Shown piece after piece: positions 62,897 through 64,000 of a stretch of DNA of 64,000 nucleotides (position 1 is its first letter; every line of letters starts with the position of its first letter). Source of the stretch: Halomonas sp. TA22 (lineage in GTDB: Bacteria > Pseudomonadota > Gammaproteobacteria > Pseudomonadales > Halomonadaceae); NCBI RefSeq assembly GCF_013009075.1, contig NZ_CP053108.1, forward strand, positions 3,056,517 through 3,120,516, written 5' to 3'. The notes beneath the pieces are model-generated. The model did not search any database. It was not told the origin of the DNA and worked only from the letters and a program-made list of their open reading frames with translations. Position numbers and translations under genes: made by a program.

Positions 62897-62931
62897 AAAA
62901 AAACGCCGCCTCGATTAAAGGCGGCGTTTTT
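62897..62931 (-). terminator. Rho-independent terminator of rpsA
   Basis: Stem AAACGCCGCC / GGCGGCGTTT with a 9-base loop, flanked by A- and T-runs so that it works in either direction; 29 bases after the rpsA stop on the minus strand. Confidence 0.92.
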
Positions 62932-62959
62932 GATTAACCGATCAGCTGTTAGTCAGTGA

Positions 62960-64000
62960 TCAGTCCTGACCCATCTGCTGCTTGATCAGATCACCGATAG
63001 TGGTCGGGCCGCCGGCAGACTCCGGCTCCTGCTCACGCATCTTCTTCAGGTTCTGACGAGTATCGTCCTGATCCTTGGCCTTGATCGAGAGGTTGATCGC
63101 ACGGTTCTTTCGATCCACACCTACGATGCGGGCCTCGACGCTGTCGCCTTCGTTGAGTACGTTACGTGCATCTTCGACGCGGTCGGCGCTGATTTCAGAC
63201 GCTTTCAGCACGGCGATGACATCAGTGGCCAGCTCGACATGGGCTTCCTTGGCATCGACTTCGACGACACGGCCGGTGACGATGGCACCCTTGTCGTTGA
63301 CTGCCAGGTACTCGGAGACCGGATCGGTATCGAGCTGCTTGATGCCAAGCGAGATGCGCTCGCGCTCTGGATCGATTGACAGGATGACCGCCTCGGCTTC
63401 GTCGCCCTTCTTGAACTGACGCACGGCTTCTTCGCCAGTGTCGGTCCAAGAGATGTCGGAAAGGTGCACCAGACCGTCGATCCCGCCTTCCAAACCGATG
63501 AAGATACCGAAATCGGTAATCGACTTGATGCTGCCGGAAACGCGGTCGCCCTTGTTGTAACGGCTGCTGAAGTCTTCCCACGGGTTGGTGGTGCACTGCT
63601 TGATACCCAGCGAGATACGACGACGCTCCTCGTCGATGTCCAGCACCATGACTTCCACATCATCGCCGACCTGGACGACCTTGGACGGGTGGATGTTCTT
63701 GTTGGTCCAGTCCATTTCGGAGACGTGAACCAGCCCCTCGACACCTTCTTCCAGCTCGGCGAAGCAGCCGTAGTCGGTAAGGTTGGTGACACGGGCGTTG
63801 ACCTTGGTGCCTTCCGGGTAACGCTCCTTGATGCTGACCCAAGGATCCTCGCCCAGCTGCTTCAGACCCAGGGAGACGCGGTTGCGCTCACGGTCGAACT
63901 TCAGCACCTTGACGTTGATCTCATCACCCACCGCCACGATCTCGGACGGATGCTTGATGCGCTTCCAGGCCATGTCGGTGATGTGCAGCAGGCCATCGAC
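62960..64000 (-). CDS. rpsA: 30S ribosomal protein S1, 3' part (runs off the window)
   Basis: C-terminal 346 residues of ribosomal protein S1, the mRNA-binding protein of the small subunit; the frame is open to the window edge ([14 protein letters not shown]), so about 210 N-terminal residues are outside. Four S1 RNA-binding repeats are visible, each with a G-x-V/I...F or C-x-x-L/E...GLVHxS pattern ([38 protein letters not shown]). The tail ends [13 protein letters not shown]. Normal in all respects. Confidence 0.97.
   Translation of the reverse strand, partial: VDGLLHITDMAWKRIKHPSEIVAVGDEINVKVLKFDRERNRVSLGLKQLGEDPWVSIKERYPEGTKVNARVTNLTDYGCFAELEEGVEGLVHVSEMDWTNKNIHPSKVVQVGDDVEVMVLDIDEERRRISLGIKQCTTNPWEDFSSRYNKGDRVSGSIKSITDFGIFIGLEGGIDGLVHLSDISWTDTGEEAVRQFKKGDEAEAVILSIDPERERISLGIKQLDTDPVSEYLAVNDKGAIVTGRVVEVDAKEAHVELATDVIAVLKASEISADRVEDARNVLNEGDSVEARIVGVDRKNRAINLSIKAKDQDDTRQNLKKMREQEPESAGGPTTIGDLIKQQMGQD

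Noticed and set aside
1-64000. tRNA, rRNA, riboswitch, insertion sequence or attachment site
   Set aside because: I looked for cloverleaf-like stems with CCA ends, transposase motifs and flanking repeats and found none that stood up; absence by eye is not proof.

Overview
This window looks like chromosomal DNA of a GC-rich gammaproteobacterium. The likely source is Halomonadaceae (a Halomonas-type halophile). That placement is inferred from gene content: FlhDC-controlled flagella with an FlhF gene, an MvaT-type nucleoid protein, MmsA/GMC modules and very acidic secreted proteins. No rRNA, tRNA, CRISPR array, phage or insertion sequence was seen.

Layout. (1) 1-5.1 kb: a PqiC-type lipoprotein, an RhlE-type RNA helicase, an HDOD protein with a degenerate EAL domain behind a sigma-28 promoter, fliA (sigma-28) and a histidine phosphatase. 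(2) 5.1-26.6 kb, minus strand: the motility and chemotaxis block. Read in transcription order it is flhD-flhC, motA-motB-cheA-cheW, a decayed receptor gene, two intact chemoreceptors, cheR, cheB, a third receptor, cheY, cheZ, flhB, flhA, flhF and a small FlhG-like gene without an ATPase core. (3) 26.9-30.8 kb, minus strand: fliD-fliS-fliT-fliK-fhlB behind a sigma-28 promoter. (4) 30.9-39.1 kb: an unknown gene, pyrC, two envelope proteins, a second MotA/MotB-like stator pair, and a metallopeptidase/ChaN-PDZ gene pair. (5) 39.3-49.5 kb: a GAF-PAS-GGDEF-EAL protein, a secreted PRC-barrel protein, azlCD, an FAD/Rieske oxidoreductase, two glycosyltransferases and a lipid kinase-like protein. (6) 49.6-53.9 kb: LysR regulator, MmsA-type dehydrogenase and GMC oxidoreductase, probably for 3-hydroxypropionate or a similar hydroxyacid. 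(7) 54-62.2 kb: a KGG-repeat stress protein, a small MvaT-like protein, a PAS/AAA+/TyrR-type activator, and the operon it probably controls: guanidinobutyrase, a YjiH-type transporter, a 2-ketoarginine decarboxylase-like enzyme and an aldehyde dehydrogenase. These would convert 2-ketoarginine to 4-aminobutyrate. (8) 62.3-64 kb: mvaT and the 3' part of rpsA, running off the window.

How it fits together. FlhDC is the master regulator and FliA serves late promoters. I can read five FliA-type promoters (TAAA or TCAAG, then GCCGATAA) ahead of the EAL-HDOD gene, cheB, one receptor gene, motA and fliD. A sigma-54 type promoter and two perfect palindromes precede the guanidinobutyrase gene, next to a divergent sigma-54-type activator. 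The most unusual items are a FlhG-like protein that keeps the DQAxxLR FlhF-activating motif but has no P-loop, paired with an FlhF carrying about 380 extra C-terminal residues; and MvaT sitting downstream of rpsA where ihfB is usually found.
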